Assembly (NCBI RefSeq): GCF_025698545.1
Contig: NC_068575.1
Coordinates: 48,927,980 to 48,991,979 of the forward strand
Origin: Gossypium raimondii
Lineage: Eukaryota; Streptophyta; Magnoliopsida; Malvales; Malvaceae
DNA: 64,000 bases
Direction: 5' to 3'
Below, in pieces: positions 12,159 through 21,754 of the stretch (position 1 is its first letter; every line of letters begins with the position of its first letter). A program made the position numbers and the translations under genes. The notes under the pieces were generated by a model. The model saw only the letters and a program-made list of their open reading frames with translations. It was not told the DNA's origin and made no database searches.

Positions 12159-13798
12159 TTAATCCAACATGCACTTGCTACGAGCGAAACCCACCTTTTT
12201 GTTTGCGAGATCGAATTCCCACAAATGATTTTGCATTAAGAGGTTGCCCATTATGTTCATTTGAGGCCAAGCTAACCTAGTAAACCCTAGGCATTTCACT
12301 CCTTTAGAATCGTCGAAGATATAACCGTTGACCGCCGGCTCGAGCTTAGCTCCCCCCTCGAAATGGAGGGCCACTCGGGGAACGCGCGTCTCATCAAACT
12401 CTCCATCTGGTGGAGCATTGAAGCAATAATCCAAATTCCCTTTCGTCTTGTTATACATGCTTAAAGAAGGTTCGAAAGCAGCAATGACTTTTTCGAACGC
12501 CTGTTCCACCAGATGCGTTACGGTAGTACCTGAGTCCACAATCATCCCACCGGCTCCTCTGTCAGTCATATCCCATACATATGATGGAATATCCAGCATC
12601 GTGCCATTAACTGAGATACCGGTGACCTTTATAGGATAAAGTGAGGTCATTTTTGATTCTTCGGTTAACAGATCTGTGAATTGCATGTTTGGCACTTGAT
12701 CTTCTGCACCAAAGACGAGGTAGCTGCTCTCCGATTTTATGATCCAATGATTCTCCAAGCAGAAGGAAAACTTTCCCCCGAACTCATGTGCTGCTTTCAC
12801 AGCAAAAGACAACGGATTGAGTCCTAATGCTAGTATCCCATCGACTGTCTTAAACCTATTCTTTTGGTTTAAACCATCGGTGCACCCCATCGTCATTTCT
12901 AGTCCCTTCTTTTGGCCGTTGCTGAATCGGAATTTAACTGTTTCATTGAAGTAGGATCCCCCCACATTTAATCCATCCAAATAACTATGAACAACAAGCG
13001 TAACAAGGTTAGGTTAACTCTAGTATATCAAACAGCCAGCCAGCCAAAAAGGGATAAAATGTGATTAATAAACAAAAATAAACCATTTTGACAAAACATG
13101 CAAAATTGACTAAATTTATCATTAAGCTTTTTAATTTATTTAAATAAACAACAAATAATACAATTGTTATGATATTGGACTCGTAAAAAAAAAAAAAAGT
13201 GATTATGAATATATAATTACCTGTAATCATAATAGCATGGTGCGTTTGGATGAGGGCAAGTTACGAGAGTACTTGCTTTGTCGATGGTCTTGCACTCTTG
13301 TGATGAACATGGAATGCTCTTAAAGCTTCTTGATTGATTAGGGTAAAAATACCTTTGGCCTTCCTCGACTGAGGAACAATCAACGCACATATATTTGCAT
13401 TTAAACCACGTAAGACAGCTACCCGTATCCACCAGCAGAGTAAAGGTCTTGGCAGGGGTCCCCATCCTCAAGGAAACAAAGTATTGCCCGATCCCCATAT
13501 CTGCCGCCGATCGGAATGGGAACTCCACCCAATCGTTCGCCTTCCCCACTACGCCTAGCCTCCGTTTAATGGCATGAAGTCTAGCCTTGTCGCTCTGCAC
13601 CAGCTGTTTTAATCGTTCCTCTGAATTTTTTGGGGGTCCAAGGGTCGTTCCAGGATTGTGTCCTAGCTCAGGTGAATGCCTGTGAATCAGCTTGAGCTTT
13701 TCGCTGCGTTGGCTTTTCACAGCATCCGCCTCAAACACCAAACACCCATTGAAAATAATGAAGCATAACAGGGAAACCAGGGATATGTTCCTCTCCAT
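12159..13798 (-). CDS. NANA: NANA-like aspartic protease (pepsin family A1, nepenthesin-type)
   Basis: Two exons, 13798-13221 and 12984-12159, with a 236-bp GT/AG intron. The splice restores YDYSYLDG across the join, and the product is 467 residues. It is a secretory- or plastid-routed endopeptidase: a hydrophobic N-terminus (residues about 4-26), a propeptide with the family's HRHSP motif, then the two-lobed protease. The catalytic aspartates are Asp124 (VDTGS) and Asp343 (VDSGTT). Nepenthesin-type cysteines follow the first site. The C-terminal FDLANKKVGFA is the usual end of the fold. The order and wording (GIGQYFVSLRMGTP, KFSFCL, NHLWEFDL) resemble Arabidopsis aspartic protease NANA as I recall it. 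The flap has Y-L-D-G-L instead of the usual Y-x-D-G-S, and the segment after it is diverged. Start ATG 13798 opens the signal-like segment. It looks functional, but the flap change may alter specificity. Confidence 0.92.
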
Positions 13799-14360
13799 CC
13801 TTTATTTGAAGGCTGAGAAGGAGAAAAACCAAATGCCGGTGCAAGTATGATTGAATTGTTTCACCCTCGCCTTGAGCTTTTAAACATGATATGCATCCCC
13901 CTCGCTCCATACACTTGTTTGCATCTCCCTCATTTTCTTTCCACCCAACTCCTATTTACTCTCTTTGATTTGACTCTTTCTTCCAACTCTATTTTTATAA
14001 AAACAGAGAATTATATTTGTAATTTAACTTTTTCTTTCAAATTTAATAAACAAAAATTTTATTAAAATATTTACAACTACATGATTGTAATGCGACTTTA
14101 AACGGACGGTATGTTTATTTCCGATAAAAGCAATTATTGTTTAACACATTCTTTTTCATATAAATGTGTATAACTCTTAAAAGAAAATGTATAATATATA
14201 AGGATGCTTATGTTCTTTTCATAATTAAATAACTTTTTCTTTTCTATATTTGTTGTAATATGAACTTATTTTGGTAATTTTCATCATGGGCTTGAGTCAT
14301 ATGATCGCTACCTGTGTAACAGTTGAAAATCGCCTGCGCACTTCATATTTATTATATACT
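13799..14360. other. 5' flank of the protease gene
   Basis: The leader and promoter of the minus-strand protease should lie here. The first 200 bp are pyrimidine-rich on the plus strand. No confident TATA element or other gene was identified. Confidence 0.4.
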
Positions 14361-15199
14361 GAAAACTTAAAAAATAATTAAGTCTTTGTTTTTTTTTCTC
14401 ACACTCAATTTGATATTTAAATTATCAAAATGTATTAAAAAGACTTGACTGTTAACTTTAACAGTTGACTTTTAAAATCATCTATCTCTAATTTTTTTTT
14501 CCAATTAAAGCCACATCGTGTTACAACCACGGCGTAACATGTGACAAAAAATTATAAAAATAATTTTTTATAAAAATTATTAAATTTTAATAAAAATATA
14601 AAAATATTTAAATTTTATTAAAAGTTAGAAAAAATATAAAAATCTTTAAAAATTTATAAAATTTTATAAAAATCATAAAAAAATTATGAAATCCAGAAAA
14701 AAAATCCTTTAACCATTAACTTTAACCGTTGACCGTCAAAGTTAATGACTCCTTGGTATTTTTTCAGTTAAAGCCATCACGTATCGTAACACAACATGAC
14801 ATGTGATGAAAAATGATAAAAATATAAAAAAATATAAAAAACTTCTTTTGGTACAATATTTTTATAATTTTTTTTACGAATTTTATATTTCTTTATATTT
14901 TTTATAATTTTTTATGACTTTATAAAATTTTATAAATTTTTTTCTAATTTTTAATATTTATATTTTTATTAAAATTTAATAACTTTTATAATTTTTATTT
15001 ATTTTTATTTTTTATCTTTTTTTTGCCACATGTCATGTCATAGTTGTGACACGTGGTGACTTTAACTAAAACAATTAGGAGCGGTCAACTGTTTAAGTTA
15101 ATAGTCAAAGAGTCTTTTTAATGAATTTTGACAATTCAATTACTTATTTTAGTGTAAAAAAAAAGTAGAGACTTAATTGTTTTTTTTTTAAAAAGTTTG
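14361..15199. repeat. Fold-back element with inverted arms
   Basis: The left arm (about 14361-14530) and right arm (about 15035-15199) are diverged reverse complements: TTAAAAAGACTTGACTGTTAA on the left pairs with the complement of the text around 15095-15125. GCCACATCGTGTTAC on the left faces GACACGTGG on the right, and an inner similar block at about 14700-14815 makes the structure nested. The arms are AT-rich with no coding content. The right end carries an extra diverged copy to about 15290. Confidence 0.55.
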
Positions 15200-15651
15200 A
15201 ACGCCTTTTTTATGCAGTTTGAAAGTTCAATTACCAAATTGAGTGCAAAAAAAATAGGCTTAATTGCTTTTTTTGAAAATGTTTGAGGGCTTTTTACACC
15301 CTTAAGCCAATATTAAAAAAAATTAACATTAATCTCATTATAAATTTTTATCATATCTGTTTTTTTTATATAATATCTCCTCTCCAATCCTTAAACAGAA
15401 GAAGAATAATGTGTTTCAGTACATTTGATCTTACATTGACAACAATAATAAGGCTGTGTTCTTCGTTGCTTAAGAAATGGGCTTTTACTTAGAAAAGTAC
15501 TTTTCTTTGAAAAGCAATGAAGAACAAGTTTGATTTGGTAGCAAATTCTCAGAAGCTAAGAAGTGCTTTTGGCCAGATGAAGAAGTAAAATTTTTAGCTT
15601 TTTAGCCAAAAAGTGCTTTTGGGCTGGTTCATCTACTTTTTTTAGCCACAG

Positions 15652-15752
15652 ACTCTTTGCTCTTTGCCCTCTGCTCTCTGCTGCTTCTTTGCCCTCGTCT
15701 CTGCCCTCTGCTGGTTCTTTGTTCCTCTGCCCTCTGCCCTCTGCCCTCTGCC
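15652..15752 (+). repeat. CTCTGCC minisatellite
   Basis: Imperfect tandem units of CTCTGCC and variants (GCCCTCTGCC, CTGCTTCTTTGCCCTC), just inside the left end of the composite element and upstream of the candidate first exon. Confidence 0.7.
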
Positions 15753-15903
15753 AGTGAGTTTATCTTTTTCTTCTCTTCTTCTGTGTATTTTTGTTCGTCT
15801 GGGATTGATTTTCGTAATTGATTGAAGATTGGATAGGAGATAAACTTAGGTTGTCAACGCTTCCTTCATCTCCTACATCGAGCAAAAAGAGTAAGAGACA
15901 ACA

Positions 15904-15918
15904 ATGGTTACTTTCCGG
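15904..15918 (+). pseudogene. Possible first exon of ribosomal protein eL20 (RPL18A)
   Basis: ATG followed by codons for V-T-F-R, then a consensus donor (GTAAGT) at 15919. The preceding leader is ACAACA-type and pyrimidine-rich. Plant RPL18A proteins begin MVTFR, as I recall them, and an intron right after this short exon is plausible. Five residues are weak evidence. If correct, this is the promoter and start-codon donor of the composite element. Confidence 0.35.
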
Positions 15919-16369
15919 GTAAGTTTTCAACGCTTCGGTTTTATCTGATCTACCCCAGCCACCCTCTCAATTTCCCTACCTTTTTTACTTCGATTTTCTA
16001 CGATTTCTCCTCGTTTTTTTTCTAATTTTATGCTGAAATTTAGTTTCGATTTTGCGATGGTATTAATGGGTTTTGATCCATTAGAATGTTTGGGTTTTCA
16101 TTTCTTTGAAATTTAGTAGTAAACTATGGGATTGTTAACTCTGGGATTATATCCTACAGTGGATTATATCCCACTGTCAAATAACTTTGTTGGATTTTCT
16201 AACTGTGCATTTCTTTTTAAATCTTTTTAAGCAATGACTAATATGTTTGTTAACTCTGGGATTATATCCTACTGTTTGCTTCAATGTGCCTTTTGTATAT
16301 GTCCTCCTGGTGAGACTGGTCCTTCTATCTGATAAATGAATTAATTTGAATTTTTTCCCTTTTTTGCAG

Positions 16370-16575
16370 GCAATCTTGAGAGGAACCATCCAGGTCCCAA
16401 CTCTTACCAGTGATGTTGTGCTCAAGGTTTGTTGGAAATTGTGTATGATTGTGATAAGCTTAGAAAGGGACCTTTAATTATTTGTTATAGTTGAGGCTCC
16501 TAATCTATGTTGCTTTCAATTTGCAAGTCCGTCCTGGCACTCAACCAGGCCAGAAGGTTATTCTAAAGAATAAAG
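16370..16575 (+). pseudogene. Captured DnaJ (mitochondrial Hsp40, GFA2-type) exon fragments
   Basis: Exon 16370-16426 translates to AILRGTIQVPTLTSDVVLK. The following exon, about 16527-16575, continues VRPGTQPGQKVILKNKG. This is the C-terminal substrate-binding region of bacterial-type DnaJ proteins, and its intron position suits a plant gene such as GFA2. Relative to the family pattern AILGGT, one glycine is Arg. The second exon's acceptor reads TTGCAA instead of TTGCAG, so normal splicing is lost. The J-domain, the zinc-finger part and everything after it are missing. A fragment of about 36 residues cannot act as a chaperone. Confidence 0.8.
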
Positions 16576-16675
16576 GTATGGACAAGATCTGGGAATAAGA
16601 TAGATATATATATTTGGTTCCTTTTCCAATTTGGTTTTAAAGATATAGGTTTTAACTCTTTTTTTTGTGATTTAG

Positions 16676-17521
16676 GTGGATATAATTTCAATTGATTTCT
16701 CAGACAAGTTGCTGTTTCGATTGAAATTGCCTATGGTTAAAGCTGCTATTAAGGTTTGTTATTGACTTGATTTCTATACTCATTCAAAATTGAAAATTTG
16801 ATTTGTTTTAATGGATAATTTCATCTTGAGGTCTCACAGCGTGGGATATATTTTGAAATAACATATTCTGATCTTATTGTGGATGTTCATCAAAGGAGGC
16901 AAATCATATCCAATGCTAAGGTGAGGAATCCAGAGCTTGTCGCATTGTTTTTGAACGGTTGTTTCTTTCTTTTTTCTTCTTTTTTTTTACTGTGTTCTAA
17001 TAATTCTTGTGTTTTAGCGCATTAAAATATAAATTTATAGCTGATGAAATGGTGATGAACTAGGATATGAACAATTGGTGAGTAGCAAAAATTGAGAGAT
17101 TTAGTTATGATTTTTTAGTTGCTTTATAAGATGCAATTTTGGTTGTTCTAGATAGTAGTGGATGCTGTCAATGTGAACTAATTATCTGTAGCATACTTTC
17201 CAGTTGCTGCTGGATTGGACTCGAGGAAAAAATGTCATACTTTCTAGTGCTGCACCTTCTGTATGTGAAGTTAAGAGGGCCTAATGATGTTGCAAACTTA
17301 GCATATTTGCTTGGTCTCTCTATGGAACGAGCTAAAGCAGTTATTTCCAAAAATTGTAGGTATGCTAATTCACAGAACTTTGTAGTTTTTGCGAGGGCCG
17401 TAGTTAATGTCTTATTCTGTGTGGACCTCCTTTTGTTTCATCTTTCAGGAGCCTTTTGACCAATGCTTTGAGAAGAAAGCACTTTTTCAAGGAGGCTATC
17501 AGAGTTGAAGCAGTGTCCTCC
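16676..17521 (+). pseudogene. RPP30: Captured RNase P/MRP subunit p30 (RPP30) fragment, introns retained
   Basis: Four exon pieces in native order. 16676-16753 reads VDIISIDFSDKLLFRLKLP and on. 16840-16920 reads RGIYFEITYSDLIVDV and on. 17204-17359 reads LLLDWTRGKNVILSSAAPSV, then GPNDVANLAYLLGLSMERAK. 17449-about 17521 reads [20 protein letters not shown]. This is the middle to C-terminal part of the p30 barrel protein of RNase P/MRP. All introns keep GT/AG borders. One extra base near 17273 shifts the frame in the third piece (two halves of one exon in different frames), so a full product is impossible. The N-terminus and the natural C-terminus are missing, and the last exon continues directly into PP2A B55 sequence. 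Confidence 0.85.
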
Positions 17522-17850
17522 AGTATAAATCTTTGGAACTTGGAAATTAGCAATCAAAGTTTCAATATTGTCGATGTAAAGCCTGCAAACATGGAGGATC
17601 TAACTGGTAAGCCTATTCTATTTTGGTACTTTAGTTTGTTGCTTTCACTTCTTAAAGCATATGCAAGTTCAGTGCTGTTCAATATATTTGCAAAAGTAAT
17701 GGTTATTGTAATGTCTATCATTGCAGAGGTTATAACATCAGCAGAGTTTCACCCTACCCACTGTAATATGCTAGCATATAGTAGTTCAAAGGGCTCAATT
17801 CGCCTCATTGATTTGCGGCATCAGCTTTGTGTGATTCTCATGCCAAATTG
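17522..17850 (+). pseudogene. Captured PP2A regulatory subunit B55 fragment fused in frame to RPP30
   Basis: Directly after the RPP30 codons the frame continues [19 protein letters not shown] and PANMEDLT. It splices at 17607/17726 to [20 protein letters not shown], then [10 protein letters not shown]. This is the central WD40 region of plant B55-type PP2A regulatory subunits. One base is missing near 17820, so the expected ALCD-HAKL segment is read out of frame. Intron phases are natural. The junction at 17522 keeps the frame of the preceding RPP30 exon, giving a short chimeric open frame. About 70 of roughly 500 residues remain, too few for a beta-propeller. Confidence 0.85.
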
Positions 17851-17959
17851 CAAGTGTTTTACCGTTTTTAGTTTCTTTTGTCTATCATTGCAAGTGTTCA
17901 ATAAATGATCTTGTGTGCTAGAGTAATTGATGGCTTTACATGCTGTTCTAAAGATCAGC

Positions 17960-18420
17960 TGGTGTTTCTTGGCACATGTTATGAGTGATTATATGCTGTT
18001 CCAAAGTGTTGATGAAATCATGAAAATAGTTGAAGAGGCCAAAGTTGCCCCTAGAGTATCACGGCCTATCAGAGGCTTTGGCTAGGGTGGAGAAGAAGAT
18101 GAGGATGCAAAGGAAGAAGATGCAAAAGAAGACGAAGAAGATGAGTACGAGAAAACGGTAAAAGAGGTACATGCCAGTGGAGAAATTCACGTCTCTTAAG
18201 GAAAAAAGAGAGTAATATATGGTTTCCAAATGTTGGAGCTTTGGTGTCTTTTAGTGCTTACATATGTTCTTATAAATATGATGTCAGTTTTTTGCTATTA
18301 GACCTAAGTGTTGAATAAACAACCTGTAAATTATTGTGTTTTGGACAAGAAGTTGAAATGGGGGTTAAGGATGCCATAGTGAGGCGACACTACTATGCTG
18401 GCGAGTAAGATGAGAGCCAC
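17960..18420 (+). pseudogene. Unidentified captured coding-like segments
   Basis: From about 18008 the frame reads VDEIMKIVEEAKVAPRVSRP, then IRGFG and a stop at about 18082-18084. In the same stretch an acidic run, GEEDEDAKEEDAKEDEEDEY, follows at about 18091-18150. Near 18358-18405 another frame reads MGVKDAIVRRHYYAGE before a stop. Codon-like quality and position inside the composite element suggest more captured host exons. I do not recognise the source genes. Confidence 0.4.
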
Positions 18421-18910
18421 TGGCCGACAATTTCTTATTTCCTTTGGATGCTCAACACATATGACATGCTGCAAAATTGTTTCTTGCCAATGATTTATTT
18501 TATGTTCTTATGAACAAAGTTTGACTCTGATCTTTGATGTAGTTTTATATCATTATCATGAAATTTAGGCAGAACCTAAGAACTATTTCTTTGTTTATGA
18601 GGCAACTTTGTTAGTGGCTTATTGGCAATGATCTTTTCTGGAGGTGTATTATTCAACCATCTATTTATACAATTTCTGTACTTTATTTACAAAAATAGCA
18701 GTATGTTACTCCTCGGTAGACACTTTAGTTCCATTCTTGTTCATCTTAAAACAGTATGCAATGTTAATGATGTGGACTGTCCACTAACTTGGCATATTGT
18801 TTGGTTCCTGAGACCCGTTATTTAAATGATTGGAATTGAAGAATTCATCCTAACAATCTTCTTTCCATGAAATATTCTTTTTTGCGTTCTTCATTAGACA
18901 GTCTCGACTT

Positions 18911-19047
18911 TCATTTTCATATGCTTATCAAATATAAGTATTGTATTAACCAAATCATTTTCATATGCTTATCAAATATAAGTATTGTATTAACCAAATC
19001 ATTTATTGAATATAACTAAATCATTTTCATATGCTTATCAAATATAG
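18911..19047 (+). repeat. 44-bp tandem repeat
   Basis: Two exact copies, starting at 18911 and 18955, of a 44-bp unit beginning TCATTTTCATATGCTTATCA. A third, partial copy starts at 19021 after a 22-bp interruption. Lies in the AT-rich right part of the composite element. Confidence 0.85.
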
Positions 19048-19845
19048 CATCTAGTTTAATGAATTCACTTTAAATTGTAAATGCTATTGACAAATTTTTA
19101 GTATTTATATTTTGTATATAAATATTATCCCTTTTAAAACTTTAATCCAAATATATATAATATTTTAATTCGTTAGGTTTATATTTTCTATGTTATGTTA
19201 GTATATAATATGAGTTATATATTCAAATACATTTTAAAATAAAATAATACAAATGTATTAAAAGCATTAATTAAAAATAAAAATAATTTTATAATAATAC
19301 AATCGTGTCAATATCTAATTACAAATATTTAATTTTTATATTTAAATATTTAAATATAGTTTATATAATCTAATTAAAATTTATAAATAATTAATATTAA
19401 TTACTTAGAAATATTTAAAATTAATATTATATATTAAAATATTAACAATAAGTTATAATAAATTATTTTTTATATTTTGCTAAAATATCATAATATTAAC
19501 TAATTTGAACATTATTTAAATACATATTTGTTACTTTATAATCTCATGTCTAAAATAGACATTTTATTCTTCAAAAGCACTTTTTAACAGCAATGCCAAA
19601 CACTCAAATTTCTCAAAAGTACTTCTCAAAAGCACTTCTCAAAAGTAGTAAAGAACTGGCCCTAATACTAATTGAGTTAATACTCACTTGAATTAAATGT
19701 GATTCAGTCCAATTTTTCGGCCATTTTAATTCATCTAAAATCGGAAACAAGGTCCAAAAACATTCCACAGGCCATCAATGTATCCTTTATCTGTGCTAAT
19801 CTATGTGGTTGACTTTGAATTATTTTATGCATAATGATTTACAAG

Positions 19846-20230
19846 GAACTCTAATTTTATAGAAAAAAAAGTTATTTTAATTTATATATTTGTATTATTT
19901 ATCAAATCACTAAAAAATAGATAAAAAAGTTAACACTTGTTAGCTTTATTAACACGTGAATTGCTATGTGGATATCATATCAGAAATTAATTAATTTTTT
20001 AAAAATTTAAAATTTTAAAAAAAATTAAATATAAAATATATTTTTTAAAATTTTTAAAAAATTAATTAACTGATAACGTGGACTACCACATAGATGCCAT
20101 GTTAGTAACATTTTTTCATCCATTTTGAGGTAACTTGACAGGCAATGCAAATTCACGGGCTAAAAGAGATAAAAAAATAGAGTTAAAATGATTTTTTTAT
20201 AAAATTGAAGGGTCAAATAAGTTATTATAT
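19846..20230. repeat. AT-rich fold-back (MITE-like)
   Basis: The left arm (about 19846-19996) and right arm (about 20055-20230) are diverged inverted copies. AACACGTGAATTGCTATGTGG faces CACATAGATGCCATG, and both sides end in poly-A/T and ATTAATTAATTTTTT. No coding content. Confidence 0.45.
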
Positions 20231-21749
20231 CTTTATTTTATTTCTTTTATTTAAAATTTAATAGTGTCATTGACCTGCCCTAACTCTTATCTACGTTTTT
20301 CTATGTTGTGTTTTTCTTAAAACCAAAAGTTCGAACGGTAATAGGAGTCGATATTAGATTCTAATTTTTTTTAAAAATTCTCATTACATTTTAAATTTTT
20401 AATCTTAATTAAGTCTCTTCAATTTTTCAGAAATTACTATTAACCTTTTAAAATATTTTGAAAAATAATTTCTCATTTTTTAGATAATTCTCATTACTAC
20501 TTTTAATTTATTTAAATTTAACTAGACTCTTAATTTCTTTTAAAATAAATTCTCATACAAGCACTAAAACATTTAAAACTTTAAATTAAATTCTTAAAAC
20601 TAAATGACAAAATTTGTCATTGCAAAAGTCCATATTACTCAATGATTCCTTGTCTATTTACACTAATGGTAAATTGTTTGGCTAATGGCTAATTGATTTT
20701 GGTGAGTTAGGGTTTAAGACATTCTTAGGTTAAACCAATTGAACATACTATTTTCCATTCAGTGGTTTGGTATAATTACTTTATAATTAAGTTTCTCCTC
20801 TACATGTAGCAAGGGCAATTTTGTGTTTAACATCTATGAAGTCAACTTATGAACTCCAAGAGCATTTTTGTCAAATGTTAGGGTTGTAAACTTAGTTGTA
20901 TTAAAGGCCTACTTAATGTCAAACATAAATGAGTCTCTTTTATCATCTTTCTAGTTCTCTCTTTTATTACTTTTATCATGTTTAGGTTTTTAGTTTTTTC
21001 CTTTCTTAGCTTAGTTAGTTAGTAGTTGTTAGTTTCTTCATTTTATTGTAGCTTTAACTTTTTACAATTAGATGCAAAACATTCTCTTGTTATTTTGATT
21101 TCTCTTTAAAGTACCTAATAGATTTTCTCTTTGTCAGCTTTCAAAAGTATAAAAATATCATCTTTGGGTTGTATTTTCTTCTCCTTTCTTGTTGTTATCA
21201 TCTTTAAAAAGGACTCCCTCAATAACCATTAAGAACTTCTCAACTTTGTCATTTTTTTATGTTTTCTTTGATGAATCATTTAAGCATGAAATTGACTGAT
21301 ATTTGTATGTTGATGATGGATAGGCGCTAAATCTTATGTGGTTGGTTGTTTGAAATGTTGTATGGATAGTTTTTGGGTTAGGGACTAAATCGTAAAAATT
21401 AGACTGAATCAAATAGACTTCAAAACCTAGAATTGACGTCTCTAGATGAACAATTAGATAGGTGATATCGATAGGAGAACCTATTGTGTACCATTTTGAT
21501 TGTCCTGATTTAATTTAGTGAGGTCGAGAGATAAACCGAACTAAATTATCCAATTGGGTAAAATGGTGACCGAAAGGTAACATTGGACCAATTAGGAGTT
21601 TGAGCAATTTAGATCCTTAATTCAAGAATTAAATAGAAACATGGATATCAACCGACCACTTTATTTCATTGAATTGATATTTGTGCACTTTTATCTGTTA
21701 TTCAATTTAGTCCTCTTAGGTGTAGTTTAGTGTAATTAATCTTTTATTT
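20231..21749. other. AT-rich spacer, possibly old LTR sequence
   Basis: No gene. The text from about 21300 to 21749 and its continuation after the solo LTR (24849 on) has the unstructured look of a decayed retrotransposon leader, so the solo LTR may sit inside an older element. No supporting domains were found. Confidence 0.3.
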
Positions 21750-21754
21750 TGATT

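Larger units (their letters stand above)
15452..19663 (+). mobile_element. Composite hAT-like element carrying fragments of several host genes
   Basis: The left end GGCTGTGTTCTT and the right end (complement GGGCCAGTTCTTT) are imperfect inverted termini. Both ends carry several subterminal AAGTGCTTTT/AAGTACTTTT repeats in inverted orientation, a layout known in plant hAT-type elements. The flanks are AATAATAA (15444-15451) and AATACTAA (19664-19671), seven of eight bases alike, which fits a decayed 8-bp duplication. Inside are exon pieces, with introns, of a mitochondrial DnaJ, the RNase P/MRP p30 subunit and a PP2A B55 subunit, all on the plus strand, plus a possible ribosomal L18a first exon and an unidentified acidic segment. 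No transposase is visible, so it would be non-autonomous. Retained introns show capture at DNA level rather than by reverse transcription. A Helitron is the main alternative. Confidence 0.65.

Noticed and set aside
16177-16425. 82-codon minus-strand open frame over the DnaJ exon
   Set aside because: Antisense to sequence that clearly encodes DnaJ on the plus strand.
15452-19663. Helitron as the carrier of the multi-gene cargo
   Set aside because: No TC start with a CTRR-plus-hairpin end was visible, while inverted subterminal AAGTGCTTTT repeats and an approximate 8-bp flank were. Kept as the main alternative rather than excluded.
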